Shown here one piece after another: positions 1-10,439 of a stretch of 64,000 bases of DNA. The notes beneath the pieces are model-generated. The model was not told where the DNA came from. It did not search any database and worked only from the letters and a program-made list of their open reading frames with translations. The DNA lies in contig JACCGJ010000575.1 of NCBI GenBank assembly GCA_013407085.1, positions 49,290 to 113,289 of the forward strand, read 5' to 3'. The first letter of the stretch is position 1; each line of letters begins with the position of its first letter. The DNA is from Atriophallophorus winterbourni. Its lineage: Eukaryota; Platyhelminthes; Trematoda; Plagiorchiida; Microphallidae. The translations under genes and the position numbers were made by a program.

Positions 1-300
1 TTCGGCAACACTGATGATAAACGGATAAGGTCCATCGAAGATGCGCTAAGAATCTCTATTGTTGATGTTCCAAACTTTTTCATTTTGATTGTTTTAAATA
101 AATTGATCTTTCCTGAACATCAACCGTTTTCTTGTCCACTAGGCGAAGGTGATTTATTCCACTAGTTTCAGGTCTGGGGGCCAGTTTCATTTTGGTGCGG
201 TTTGAGAATTTTGCTGTGGAGAAAATACTCAGAAGCGAGAGAATGTTGTTTCGAACGTTATGAACATTTATTTAATTTCAATATCCAGAAATGCAGAGGT
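1..300 (-). repeat. LINE-B family 3' UTR fragment (dispersed repeat)
   Basis: This stretch matches, in the same order, sequence at about 2120-2365 and 16370-16600. Shared landmarks are a block reading CTTTTTCATTTTGATTGTT, then a block around GGTGCGGTTTGAGAATT, then AACGTTATGAA. In the 16.4-kb copy this sequence lies directly downstream (minus strand) of a LINE-B ORF2 C-terminus, so it is assigned to the 3' UTR of that family. The copy is cut by the window edge and no coding part is recognised next to it. Confidence 0.6.
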
Positions 301-1864
301 AGGTAGCAGTGGCTCTCCGGAAGAATGCGAGAATTTGCGAAAAGTTAAAATTGTAAGCTGGAAAAGAGATTATAAGCAGACGAACAGCATAGCATGACAG
401 CCGATATTCTGCGGTTTAATTCCACTCTTACTCTAAAATACGCTGGAGACGTTGCCAATTTTGACCACCATAGACATGCTGAACATTCTTCATAAGATGC
501 TAAAATCAATACCTTTGGCCAGTGATATTCTTCTTTCGGCTTATTGTTAAATCCTTGAAGAGATAATCTTTTCAAATTTGTGTGGTTAGTGACGTCAAAC
601 CCTGCTTCAACAAATTCTTCCGGTTAACTTTGTTTTAAGGATGTTGGCTTCACGTCCTCATTAATTCTCAACAGTACTGATCACATGACTGCACAGTTCT
701 TGAAATGTCGAAGGCTATTTTAAGATGCCATACGCTTGTGTTCCAACGTGATGCAATTAGATATTTTTTTACATTGTTCCAAACTCTATCTATGCAACTC
801 CTATAAATTTTCCCGGTAAAATTGGAAAGGATTTCTTGATGATCATCAAAGTTATTAAGTTTATGGCTCGTCCAATCTATCCCTCTATCGAGTTTATTTG
901 AGTTATGATCCTCGTGCGACACTTCAGTAAATGTAACAGATCAGTTCGAAACATTTCTCCCAATAATACTCAGATACTGTTTGAGGTCCTCATGGCTTGC
1001 AGATCCTTCTCATCTACGCAAATTTGATATCTCGTCCCTTATTTGCAAACTGAAAAATTCAGAAATTCTTTCTTCCCTACCTCACTCGTTTTTGGTTGAT
1101 CAGTGGCAAGTTATGGATGCGAATGACAGTGTAAATGTTGACATTCAATCCCCTGTTTTCACGTAACGCTTAAGAAAAAGTATTTTTGTGTGTGGTTGAA
1201 TTAATTATATTGGTTAAATTCGTGTACACTTTTAAATTTAATTCCTTCTTCTTCTACACTTTCATTCTGTTTGATTTAAAACTCACATGGAAATTGAAGT
1301 TACTGAACACCATTACGACCACGGTATTATAGACTTTCTCTTTCGATGATAGTAGACGCTGTATATGAGCAGAGTTAAAACAATTATTATTTGAAAATTT
1401 TAAACATCAAATTCAAGAAATATGAAAACTTAATTTTGATATAATGTTACAAGACATTGTTTATATAGATCTGTATAATGAAATATAACAACACCTGTGA
1501 AATCATTCAGCTTTTCAGTCAAATAAGCAGATTTTGCTTGTCAAATTTCTTCCTATGTTGTGTCAAATATTGATGACAAGTTTCTTCACATATTTTAGGC
1601 ACAATCTCGATGAAACTGGTCAGAATTACCGATGGGTAACGATTTGCTGATTTGGAAAATTTGTAGAACATTGGTATGCGAAAATTTAAGATGTGCTTCA
1701 GAAAGTTTGAGAAATAAATATTATTGTAAAGAAAACTTAGATAAAACGAAGACATATTGCAATCATTGAGAAGGAGGTGAGAACTACGAAAATGAGAAAT
1801 TTCAATAATTATTCCAAAAAATTGCACTTTAAGTGTTTGAACGGCTTCTAAATAAATAAATTAA
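301..1864. other. No recognisable gene
   Basis: Only short AT-rich open frames occur here (for example minus-strand frames at 345-575, 668-922 and 1519-1827). None shows a domain, good splice signals or a recognisable motif. I see no RNA gene. It may contain older, unrecognisable repeat sequence. Confidence 0.5.
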
Positions 1865-3690
1865 TTTATTCTTGGATATCCAATGCGTGTTAACCATAAT
1901 CAATAATTAACAAAAAAAAAATTACAATCAATTGGGAGTATGTAAAATGATGAATACGTTTTCAAGGTTGCTTTTGCATCTGCGTTTTAATAAATGCAAT
2001 AATAAATGTATTGAGCGTATTCACTCAATGCTTTCAGAGAATCAGTAAGTGATCTGTTCATAAACAATAATCTACTGGCAGTGCGAAACAATCAATGAAT
2101 AGTGCTGCAAACACTAAAGTTTTCCGGATAATATTCATCAAAGAAACGTCATATTTCTGTGTCGTGAAATGTTCGACAGTTTTCATTCTGACTGTTCAAA
2201 ATAGATGATTCAATTTAATTCAATTCAAGTTGAACAATTTTCATGTCTTGTGAACGGAAAGATGCAATTCCAGCAGGCTGAGGTCTAATTGGGCGAGTTT
2301 TATTTAGGTGCGGTTTGAGAATTTATACTGAAAACGAAATACTCGAAACCTAGTGAGTGTTGTAGAGAAAGTTTTTGTTTTTGTTGGCCTCCTTCGGTCG
2401 ATGTCGACCATGGATGTTCATCACAATCGCATGAAATTTCATGTTTTACAGCTTTTTGAATGGCTAAGCAGTCCGATTCGCGAGGAAAAATCTCTCCCGC
2501 CGTGCTAGCAACGATAGTTAGAACTTTGTTGTATTGCATCAGTTGCACGCCGGCGGCGTGATTTGCGTTCAGCAGCCAAGAGCGATATATGCTCCTCCCT
2601 AGCTTGCAGAAGACGCTTTACACAATGCCTCCGATGTGAGCAGTCAAGACAAGCAAACTGTTTTTTTCCGCACCAGCGAAACGAACTACTAAAAAACAAA
2701 TTTCATTTCTGAAACTGGAAACCTTGAACGTCCAGTCCATGCTTCCTGTATTTCGTGACGACGTATCGAAAATCAGAGGCGTAAGAAAATCAGCTGTCAT
2801 TAACAATGAATTGAACAGACTGAATGTCGACGTTGCTGCCATGCAAGAGACGCGATTACCAGACACTGGTATACTAACAGAGAGAGATTACACATTTTTG
2901 GAAAGGAATGGGTTCCACTGAGCCTCGACTGCATGGAGTTGGGTTTTCCGTTCGAAACGACCTACTAAAAGCACCACAACCAAGCAGCAATGGTAGCGAA
3001 CGGATTTGGGCTCTAGATCTGAAGTGCATTACCGGTACCATTACGTTGGTCAACGTTTATGCACCAACGCTCTCTGAGACGCCTGCAGAAGAATAAAGTG
3101 GTAAAACGTATTATAATATCATCTCAGGATTGACCTTATGATATTGATTAGCAGGTATAAAATTAAGGTTTACAAGATTTGTTATTTTTTCTAACGTAAT
3201 AATGAAACCAAGTGTGATTTGAGCTCGTGTAAAGGGGATAAATCTGTTAAATATTTTGAAAGACGATTCCACAGTTTAGCATATTTAGTCATTTATTTTA
3301 AAAGAGGAAGTCTAATAATTATTAGATTTTCATTTCACAATTAGGTTGAGTTAAGGACCTGTTTATTATTTTCTCACTTTATTTTAATTTAGTTATAAGT
3401 TTGCTAATCTGGTCATTGAAAGTTAGGGATGTAAAATATGGAAATCCTAAATCACGCGTGACGTCTATCATTTAAGTTGAGCGATTGTTTAAAAGATTTA
3501 AAGTATAACTTATTATAAGCATAAAATATGATTTTCCTGAATGGAACTTGATATTATTGATGGTCTCCAAAAGCGGAAGTGCCTATAAATCAATGTTCGG
3601 TAAAGCTGTGCAAGTATGTGCTTGATTATATTGAAAAATGATGACGACTTTCATGTCATCAGCGAATGAGAAAACGTTAAACAACAAACT
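1865..3690 (-). mobile_element. LINE-B copy 1, degenerate and interrupted
   Basis: Minus-strand CR1/Jockey-like LINE remnant. Its 3' terminus (left) has the family signature near 1869, a TTCTTGGATATCCAA hairpin followed by a GCGTG(T)TAACCATAAT-like block, also seen at about 16112, 18012 and 18865. The 3' UTR runs to about 2365. After an inserted segment the coding remnant resumes near 3100-3690: minus-strand translation gives a TKYAKLWN-like block near 3265, a TRDLGF block near 3455 and the RT catalytic block FSFADDMKVV near 3650-3680. The sequence between these blocks is shorter than in related copies, so internal deletions are likely. It is cut on the right by LINE-A. Confidence 0.65.
2370..3097 (+). 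pseudogene. LINE-D 5' UTR and endonuclease (APE) fragment
   Basis: From about 2720 the plus strand encodes the start of an apurinic-type endonuclease domain typical of non-LTR retrotransposons: an N-terminal FNVQSM-like block, then AAMQETRLP (the conserved Gln-Glu-Thr of the APE fold), GVGFSVRNDL and LVNVYAPTLS. A frameshift near 2905-2925 splits it into frames 2724-2921 and 2908-3096, and it ends before the catalytic GD.N block. The GC-richer 2390-2720 stretch is probably the element's 5' UTR, because part of it (around 2543-2640) recurs inverted at 38030-38150. It interrupts LINE-B copy 1: LINE-B sequence runs up to it on the left and continues right after it. Confidence 0.6.
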
Positions 3691-3711
3691 GATCCCAAAA
3701 CAGATAATGCT

Positions 3712-4686
3712 TTGGTGAAACGAAATAACATCTCCACGAATCTTAAGGCACACTTTTTGAGTGTCATTTGTACTGACGTTCCTGAGCCAGAATGCACTCT
3801 CTTCAAAGACCGTCAAAGGCATGATGAAGAAAAATGGAAGGAACTGTGTGAACTTATGAAAATTGGAACTGTAGTGCCGTTAGCATTGACTCGTTTAACT
3901 AGACGGCGTGATTCACCTCATCAGGATAAACCCAGACTTTTGAGGGTTAACTTAGAAAATGAGCGTGACCTGGAAAACGTACTACTAAATTCTTACCTAC
4001 TTGGGTCTAACAATTCACTGAATATTCGTATTCATGTTGATATTCCATGGTCCGAAAGGAGGAACAATACATACGACAAAAGAAAGACATCTAATCGCAA
4101 TCTCATCATCCTCGGAGTTCCAGAACTGGCAGACAATCCTGAGGCTAACGAGCGAGCTGAGCATGACTACAGGCAATGGAGTTTTCTGGCTGATACCATT
4201 TTCGTCGAAAAGGCCGTTGTCGTGGATACTTTTAGACTGCCTTCCTCAGCAAAATACAAAGGTAATGGGCCACGTCCATTAAAAATAAACTTCCTAATGA
4301 GTACTATGGTTGATACTGTACGTTCCAACTGGAAAAGCTGGAAACACAAAATCCCAAAAGGTGTAATCCTTAGCGATCACATAAACACTGATATAAATGC
4401 AGCCCATTCTGCATTAAATACTGTCAGGATTGATGAAGCCCTATCAACTGAACCAAGAAATGAATCTTCAGCTGGGACACAAAATCAGCAATCGAACGCA
4501 AAGCCACCCCAAATGACTCCCGAGAGTGGACTGAAGCCAGATAAAGAAATCTTTTTTGGCCAAAAAGAGGACTCGATTTGCGCCTCTCAACCTGAAACGA
4601 CCGATATGCTACTTAACTTGTCAAAAACAGAACAGTGCCGACTCTTCCAGAGTCGGCGTGACAATGACGGTTGTCTCAGATTATGA
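3712..4686 (+). CDS. LINE-A ORF1 protein (RNA-binding, nucleic-acid chaperone type)
   Basis: Reading frame of about 325-339 codons, open from 3670. The listed start is a TTG; the first in-frame ATG is internal (about 3856), so the natural start is probably lost or lies upstream of the truncation. The block RNLIILGVPEL (about residues 129-139) resembles the beta-strand that opens the RRM-like domain of many LINE ORF1 proteins. The C-terminal third is polar (Q, N, S, P, T-rich). By analogy with other LINEs it would coat element RNA in a ribonucleoprotein particle; this is inferred from position and the RRM-like block. It overlaps the ORF2 ATG by 23 bases, which suggests stop-restart translation. 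A decayed paralogue at 9.7-10.4 kb aligns along its length. Confidence 0.7.
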   Translation: MVKRNNISTNLKAHFLSVICTDVPEPECTLFKDRQRHDEEKWKELCELMKIGTVVPLALTRLTRRRDSPHQDKPRLLRVNLENERDLENVLLNSYLLGSNNSLNIRIHVDIPWSERRNNTYDKRKTSNRNLIILGVPELADNPEANERAEHDYRQWSFLADTIFVEKAVVVDTFRLPSSAKYKGNGPRPLKINFLMSTMVDTVRSNWKSWKHKIPKGVILSDHINTDINAAHSALNTVRIDEALSTEPRNESSAGTQNQQSNAKPPQMTPESGLKPDKEIFFGQKEDSICASQPETTDMLLNLSKTEQCRLFQSRRDNDGCLRL

Positions 4687-7516
4687 CATCACACGACACT
4701 ATCCATCTTTGTTTACCAAAACTGTTCTTGGATGCCTCTATACCAATGCCCAATGCTTGATTAACAAATTTGCCGAAATTGTGGCTCGGTTTGAGACTAA
4801 ACGACCTCAGCTAATTGCCATTACCGAAAATTGGCTAAGCCCGGAAATCCACGATTGTGAGTTAGAGATTGCTGGCATGTCACTGCTCCGCAGAGAACGT
4901 GCGTCACGTGGAGGAGGTGTGGCACTCTATTATGATCAGAGACTCAAGTGCAAAGAAATGACGGATTCCGACTTGGTGCTTCAGGACACGCTATGGTGTT
5001 CGTTGACAACGACTACAGGCGATGATTGCACAATCGGCGTAACCTATCGCCCACCAGCAGCCCCGGAAGTGTATAATACGACTCTACTCGACAAGCTACG
5101 CTTGATTGCCTCGAGATATCATACCAGAATCTTGATCATGGGAGACTTTAATCTGCCTAACTTGCTGAAGACGAACAAAATTTCTCACACCTCCACTGCT
5201 GCCATCTTCCAGCAGCTGTTTGACGAAATTCCTTTGTATAATCACGTTGAAAGAAATACAAGATACAGAGGGAGAGATATGCCTTCAATGCTCGATCTTA
5301 TCTTGACAACTGAAGAGGACTCCGTCGAAAGCATTACATACGATTGTCCGCTAGGTTCGAGCGACCATTTGGTCTTGAATTTTGACTACCTATGTCGAGC
5401 AGAGCGAACAAACGATAGAACAAAATTCATCAGAAAGGTATGCCTATCAAAATTATCAAACGCCCTAAGTTTGATTAACGATTGGCAAATTGAAGGCATA
5501 GGAGTAAAAGAGCAGTGGTGTAGCATTTTGACCAATCTAAACCGGGAAATCAACTCAAACTCAGCATTCGTACCAAAACAGTGTGGAAAGGCATTCGAAT
5601 TTAAAATCCGCAGTCGCACTCGGAAATGGATTAAACTGCGAAATAAGGCTTGGATAAACCATCGCCGGTTAACCACCGATGCCACATGGGAGACCTTTAG
5701 AAAACTAAGAAACCAGGTCATTAAACTTATTGCTGAAGACAAAATACAGTATCAAGCTGTCATAATGTCTAAAATGGAACGGAATCCCAAGCTTCTTTAC
5801 CAGATTGTGAACAAGCAGTGTTCAGTGAAACCAGGAGTTGCGGCCTTGCGGACGCCCACTGGAATGACCACAAATGCAGCTGACACCGCGGATGCTTTGG
5901 TAAATTATTATGCTACAGTATTTTGTCCAAAGGAAAGCGTGGATATACAAATGGATCCAGAAATAACGCATCCTCTACCATTGGACACAATAACCATCAA
6001 CAAAGAAGAGGTGCTGGGAACACTACTATCGTTGAATCCCAGAAAATCCCCTGGTTGTGATAAAATTACCCCGAATATACTCAAGCATTGTGCACAATCT
6101 CTATGCGGACCTCTAACTCAGTTATTCTGCGAATCGTTGTCGCAAAGTGTCATACCGACTGAATGGAAATCTGGTATAATCTCCCCGATTTTCAAAGGCG
6201 GGGTGCGTTCGGAGCCCGCAAATTACAGACCTGTTACTTTGTTGTCCGCCGTATCCAAGGTACTCGAAAGGATCGTGGCAAAAAAACTGAGCAAATACCT
6301 CGAGGAAAATAAGCTATTTTCGGGAGCCCAACACGGTTTTAGAAGGGGATACTCCTGCCTTACTAACCTTCTCCTTACCCTTGACGACTGGACTCGAGCA
6401 GTGGATGCTGGGGATACTATCCATGTATGTTACCTCGATATGTCGAAAGCATTTGACCGTGTAAACCACAGTATTCTCTTGCAGAAGCTGGAACGTTGTG
6501 GTATCACTGGCAGTCTGTTAGCATGGTTAGAAAATTACCTGACTGATCGGTTTGTTCAAGTCTCTGTGGACGGTGCTCTATCGAAGTCGGTAGCCGTGAC
6601 AAGTGGAGTGCCTCAGGGATCCGTCCTCGGACCAATCCTCTTCGCGCTTTATGCTAATGACATACCAGCTCTCATCAAATGCAAGATCGTACTGTTCGCG
6701 GACGATATAAAAGTTTGGTCTAAGATAAGTAAGTCGGAGGACTGCGAACTGCTCCAGAAGGATCTGGACAACCTCCAGGCTTGGTCCCTAAAAAATCGCA
6801 TATTTTTCAATTTCCAAAAGTGTCACATGTTAAACATTGGCAAATATGTGGAGTACCAGTATTTTCTTGGAACACACAGCCTCTCGTGGACCATGGAACA
6901 AAGGGACTTGGGTGTGTTAATAAGCAACACCCTAGGGATGTCGAGCCACTGCAACTACGTCTATCGCAAAACATCACAGAAATTGTCACTCCTGAAGAGA
7001 ATTTTCGGTAGGTTCTCAAAACAGACAATTCCCTGTATTATAAATACGTACATCAGGCCCACGATGGAATATGCGGTTCAAGCATGGTCGCCATGGCTTA
7101 AAAAAGATGTTGCGACTTTGCAACGAATATATCATCGAGCTACCAAACTTGTCACTGGACTCAGCCGGAAACCCTACAATGAGCGAATCAAAACGCTGAA
7201 TTTATTTGATTATCCACGTCGTCGTCTCCGAGGGGATTTGATTCTGGTTTACAATATTTTGAATACTGAAAATCACCCTCTACAATGCTTATTGAATCTA
7301 CGGAGCTCGCATAATACAAGAGCTCACACATTTACTCTAACTGTCCCTCACTCGAGACTAAACTGCAGACGACATTTTTTTGCCGTGCGAGTTTGTTTTA
7401 CTTGGAACAATCTGCCAGATAATGTTGTGAACTCATCAAACCAGCAAACTTTCAAGAGAAGCTTTGATGCTTATTTGACCCTAAACCCGTGCATTGAAGA
7501 AAACTATACATCTTAA
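4664..7516 (+). CDS. LINE-A ORF2: endonuclease and reverse transcriptase
   Basis: An unbroken frame gives 950 residues from the ATG at 4664 (the frame is open back to 4556 without an ATG). N-terminal APE endonuclease, about residues 20-250: LYTNAQCLINK, IAITENWLSPE (catalytic Glu region), GVTYRPP, MGDFNLPNL (near 5141) and a GSSDHLVL-like block (SDH catalytic His). RT domain about 470-760: SPGCDKI, NYRPVTLLS, GAQHGFRRGYSC, CYLDMSKAFDRV, SGVPQGSVLGPILF and the catalytic LFADDIKVW near 6695. The C-terminus has YAVQAWSPWLKKD and a CFTWNNLPDN block typical of CR1/Jockey-type LINEs. All visible catalytic residues are present, so it would be expected to nick target DNA and prime reverse transcription of its own RNA in the nucleus. 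It is the least damaged long protein-coding element here. Confidence 0.9.
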   Translation: MTVVSDYDITRHYPSLFTKTVLGCLYTNAQCLINKFAEIVARFETKRPQLIAITENWLSPEIHDCELEIAGMSLLRRERASRGGGVALYYDQRLKCKEMTDSDLVLQDTLWCSLTTTTGDDCTIGVTYRPPAAPEVYNTTLLDKLRLIASRYHTRILIMGDFNLPNLLKTNKISHTSTAAIFQQLFDEIPLYNHVERNTRYRGRDMPSMLDLILTTEEDSVESITYDCPLGSSDHLVLNFDYLCRAERTNDRTKFIRKVCLSKLSNALSLINDWQIEGIGVKEQWCSILTNLNREINSNSAFVPKQCGKAFEFKIRSRTRKWIKLRNKAWINHRRLTTDATWETFRKLRNQVIKLIAEDKIQYQAVIMSKMERNPKLLYQIVNKQCSVKPGVAALRTPTGMTTNAADTADALVNYYATVFCPKESVDIQMDPEITHPLPLDTITINKEEVLGTLLSLNPRKSPGCDKITPNILKHCAQSLCGPLTQLFCESLSQSVIPTEWKSGIISPIFKGGVRSEPANYRPVTLLSAVSKVLERIVAKKLSKYLEENKLFSGAQHGFRRGYSCLTNLLLTLDDWTRAVDAGDTIHVCYLDMSKAFDRVNHSILLQKLERCGITGSLLAWLENYLTDRFVQVSVDGALSKSVAVTSGVPQGSVLGPILFALYANDIPALIKCKIVLFADDIKVWSKISKSEDCELLQKDLDNLQAWSLKNRIFFNFQKCHMLNIGKYVEYQYFLGTHSLSWTMEQRDLGVLISNTLGMSSHCNYVYRKTSQKLSLLKRIFGRFSKQTIPCIINTYIRPTMEYAVQAWSPWLKKDVATLQRIYHRATKLVTGLSRKPYNERIKTLNLFDYPRRRLRGDLILVYNILNTENHPLQCLLNLRSSHNTRAHTFTLTVPHSRLNCRRHFFAVRVCFTWNNLPDNVVNSSNQQTFKRSFDAYLTLNPCIEENYTS

Positions 7517-7689
7517 CACCATACACCTAAATTTGTTATCCCACCAATCGAAAAAAATTTCTGCCCTTGGATATTTACTTGATTCTTGAACTGCCCAGTA
7601 AGCAATCTAATCCCATTTTTGCTTGTTATATTATTCGTTGTTGTCATATTATTTTGTGGTTTTTTGTGAAGCTATATGCTTTTTAGACC

Positions 7690-7713
7690 ATTAAAATTGA
7701 ATTGAATTGAATT
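7690..7713 (+). repeat. LINE-A 3' terminal TTGAA repeats
   Basis: Three tandem ATTGA/TTGAA units end the element. The truncated minus-strand LINE-A copy ends in the complementary run (TTCAA units at about 50472-50492), which confirms that this is the family's 3' tail. A similar run at 46960-46975 closes another truncated element. Confidence 0.75.
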
Positions 7714-8350
7714 TATATATAAAACAAATAGTAACCGGCGCAAAGCACTACCATGAGTTAGCCCTCGGAGAATCGGCAAGCTATAAGAACTTTCGCTATC
7801 AACATAAACAGAGTATTTTAGAGAAATAGGTAAAAACGTTAGCCGGGAAAAAAGATTACCTAATATGAACTATGATTTAAGTTTCGATAACAATAATTAA
7901 TGAGGAACATATCATTGGCTTATTTACATCTATAAATACAACTATGACTGCCAAACCTTCTTCAGTGTAAGTTGTAATATAGTCGAAGGGATGACATACG
8001 CAGAGAGTTTAAATTAGAAAACTCACATGGTTCGCCCTCGACGGCTAAGGTAAAAAATTATTGCTCATCAAAAGTTAAATAGCAATCTAATACAATAACA
8101 CCAGACGTTTCGTATAAAATCACAACTCCTCCAACAAGATATGCAAAAGGACAAAGATGGACAAAGAATCAGATAAAGTTTGTTTCGTAAATAGTCACAT
8201 CAGTATACTCTCAACTTAGCAAAGTGAAGAGATGTAAATATTTAGCAGACGTGAACAATAAAAACTCATAACTAAGAATGTTTTATGGAAGAAAAAATTA
8301 AAGCAATCAGATAAATATGAACAACAAGATAGCGATGTATATGTATGTAC

Positions 8351-8398
<48 letters not shown>

Positions 8399-9705
8399 GT
8401 ATATTTATGTATATAATCTTTCGTAAACAAATGGGGACAGTGGCATTGCGCTTGACTAGGCATGGTAAATCATTAAAGTATTACGTTTATCCAATAGATT
8501 ACATTTATAATTTTTTATTAATAATTTTTCATTATTCACGTATCGATGATAAGTTGCGGGATTTTTTTATTATTATCATCAATTTTAATATTATTATTTC
8601 TTCACAGAGAATCGACCTAAAAGTCACAACCGATTCAACGAGAGTAATTTTTTCGTTACGAGAATTTTTAATTCTACTAGTTTCTAACAAGGAATTAAAT
8701 ATAGTGAATATGCAATCTAGATTGCACAATGACCAAATCTTCTAAATCTTCTTAAATAAATTAACAATATCAACTTACCTCTACTGATTATTGTGCTCAA
8801 TCAATAGGAATGCATTTCTCAATGTTGAATGACAAGCAAATTCAAAGTAGTCACAATCAGTAGATCCGTCACAAAGCGGAATACTAGAGCATAATAAAGT
8901 GTATATTAAAATTGTGCACCTATTTACATGTGTGCATCATAACAAAATAATAATGCAATGTATAGGATGAATCGAATAAATTATATAGCAACGTACTTTC
9001 CATCACACTATCGCAGAAAATGCCCAGATATGCCGAGTTTAATTTTTTAACAAATAGCATGGCTCTCGCACTCTGTCCAGTGCACTTTTTTAACCCTGTC
9101 TAACAAATTAGCTAAATTTACCGGATCGCAACTCACACGACCTCATCGCTATCCGCTAAACCAACTTCGTTCATATACGACGGAATGTAAACTACCGACC
9201 CTTCACATAAATCTACTTAATCACCTAAAACATCTGCTAGTGTCATTCTTCACAAATGCGTATGAGAATTCACGGAACTAATCTTGAATTACAGGATAAT
9301 ATAATGCATCTCCTTAAATTAAAGGCCGGTGTCGGATGCATCGTAGGCCGTGTTGTTGCCTCTACGAATGATCAAAAGGGATATTATATGCAAGTTATAA
9401 ATGAAGCAAGGAAAATTCAATTCTTCCATTAATATGTTAAAAGTGAAGATAAATATTCCCCGTCTAATCACTAGATCAGGTCGCCCTGGACTCACATTTG
9501 TTCATATATTCCACTGGATTGATTTTAATACATAACACTACATAATCCGTTTTCAGATTTTAGTCAAGAAAGATATACAGAGAAGTCGTAAGTTTCAGAC
9601 CCGGTCCATATATTTACACGGCGCAAAATACTCATAAAGTGGACGCGGTAGGTATTTGATCTGAAGCAGTTGATCGTCATGCAGCCAGCAGAAACGACCA
9701 ACATT
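7714..9705. other. No gene seen; AT-rich spacer with microsatellite
   Basis: No recognisable protein domain on either strand. The 142-codon plus frame at 8317-8745 owes its start to a (TATATG)n tract and then reads low-complexity I/N/F-rich sequence, so I do not call it a gene. Confidence 0.5.
8336..8412. repeat. (TATATG)n microsatellite
   Basis: About ten hexamer units of GTATAT/TATATG with slight variation at each end. Confidence 0.9.
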
Positions 9706-9709
9706 CGTT

Positions 9710-10430
9710 CCATGAACTAAGAGTAATTTGCACCAACGTGAAAGAGACGAGTGCCACCTCAATAGGAAAAATGCTAAAGCCCGATAAACAAGAAAAGAAA
9801 AGGTTGTGCAGCAGCATGGACTTGCAGCCAGTTGAACTAATATCATTAATACGGCTGAATCGTAAACCTAATTCATCAAATCTGGACTAGTCAAGACTAC
9901 TTAAAATCATAGTCAACTCTGATAGGGATCAAGAAAACATCTTACTATCCGCTTTTCTCTTGCATAGAGAGAGTTCAAAGATCACTGCGAGGATCTTCGC
10001 TGATATGCCCTGGTGGGGATGACTTCAAACGCTTAGCAACCAGTTCAAACGATACAGAGGGATAATTGAATTTTAATACTTATGGAAATCCCAGAAGCTG
10101 ATGAAGCAACTATAAAGCAGTGCATCGCAAACACAATTAGCTACGACGGGAAGTCATTATTGATATACTTGCCTTGTATGATGTAGCTCTGACGGACACG
10201 TTCCACTTTCCCAAAGATATGAATTATAAAGACATCTCTTCTAACCTCTGAAACAACGTTCTTGCATACACATAATTTAAACATGTTCAACATGCTTTTA
10301 AAAAACAGTAGTTGACGTGTCAGAAACAAGGGCAGACGACAATATAGATCACTGTATGACAACATTACTACCTCCAAACGATCAGGCATCCTAGCAAGCA
10401 AAAAACGTTCAAATGCTGAATTTGGTGGAT
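9710..10430 (+). pseudogene. LINE-A copy 2 ORF1 remnant
   Basis: Conceptual translation in shifting frames matches intact ORF1 in order: LRVICTNV (cf. LSVICTDV), ISLIRLNRKP (cf. LALTRLTRRR), LLKIIVNSDRDQENILLSA (cf. LLRVNLENERDLENVLLNS), ADMPWW (cf. VDIPWS) and LTDTFHFPKDMNYK (cf. VVDTFRLPSSAKYK). Frameshifts and stops lie between these blocks. It was found only by comparison with 3.7-4.7 kb and supports ORF1 as a genuine protein conserved within the family. Confidence 0.7.
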
Positions 10431-10439
10431 AAACAGCAC

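Larger units (their letters stand above)
3670..7713 (+). mobile_element. LINE-A, CR1/Jockey-like non-LTR retrotransposon, nearly complete
   Basis: A two-ORF LINE with ORF1 (open 3670-4686), an uninterrupted ORF2 (4664-7516), a ~190-bp 3' UTR and a 3' end made of short TTGAA-type repeats (about 7690-7710) rather than poly(A), as in CR1-like elements. The left junction lies within a LINE-B remnant near 3670-3690. No in-frame ATG is visible near the start of ORF1, so the element is probably slightly 5'-truncated. Other copies of the same family are at 9.7-16.1 kb (decayed) and 50.5-51.1 kb (minus, 5'-truncated). No target-site duplication was found. Confidence 0.85.

Noticed and set aside
1519..1827. 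Minus-strand 102-codon frame as a gene
   Set aside because: No domain, atypical composition and no splice-site support; kept as unassigned sequence.
3583..3822. Minus-strand frame at 3583-3822 as an independent small protein
   Set aside because: Its FSFADDMKVV block shows that it is LINE-B RT remnant; the rest runs antisense into LINE-A.
8317..8745. 142-codon plus-strand open frame
   Set aside because: It is opened by a (TATATG)n microsatellite and continues as I/N/F-rich low-complexity sequence; no domain or splice signals.
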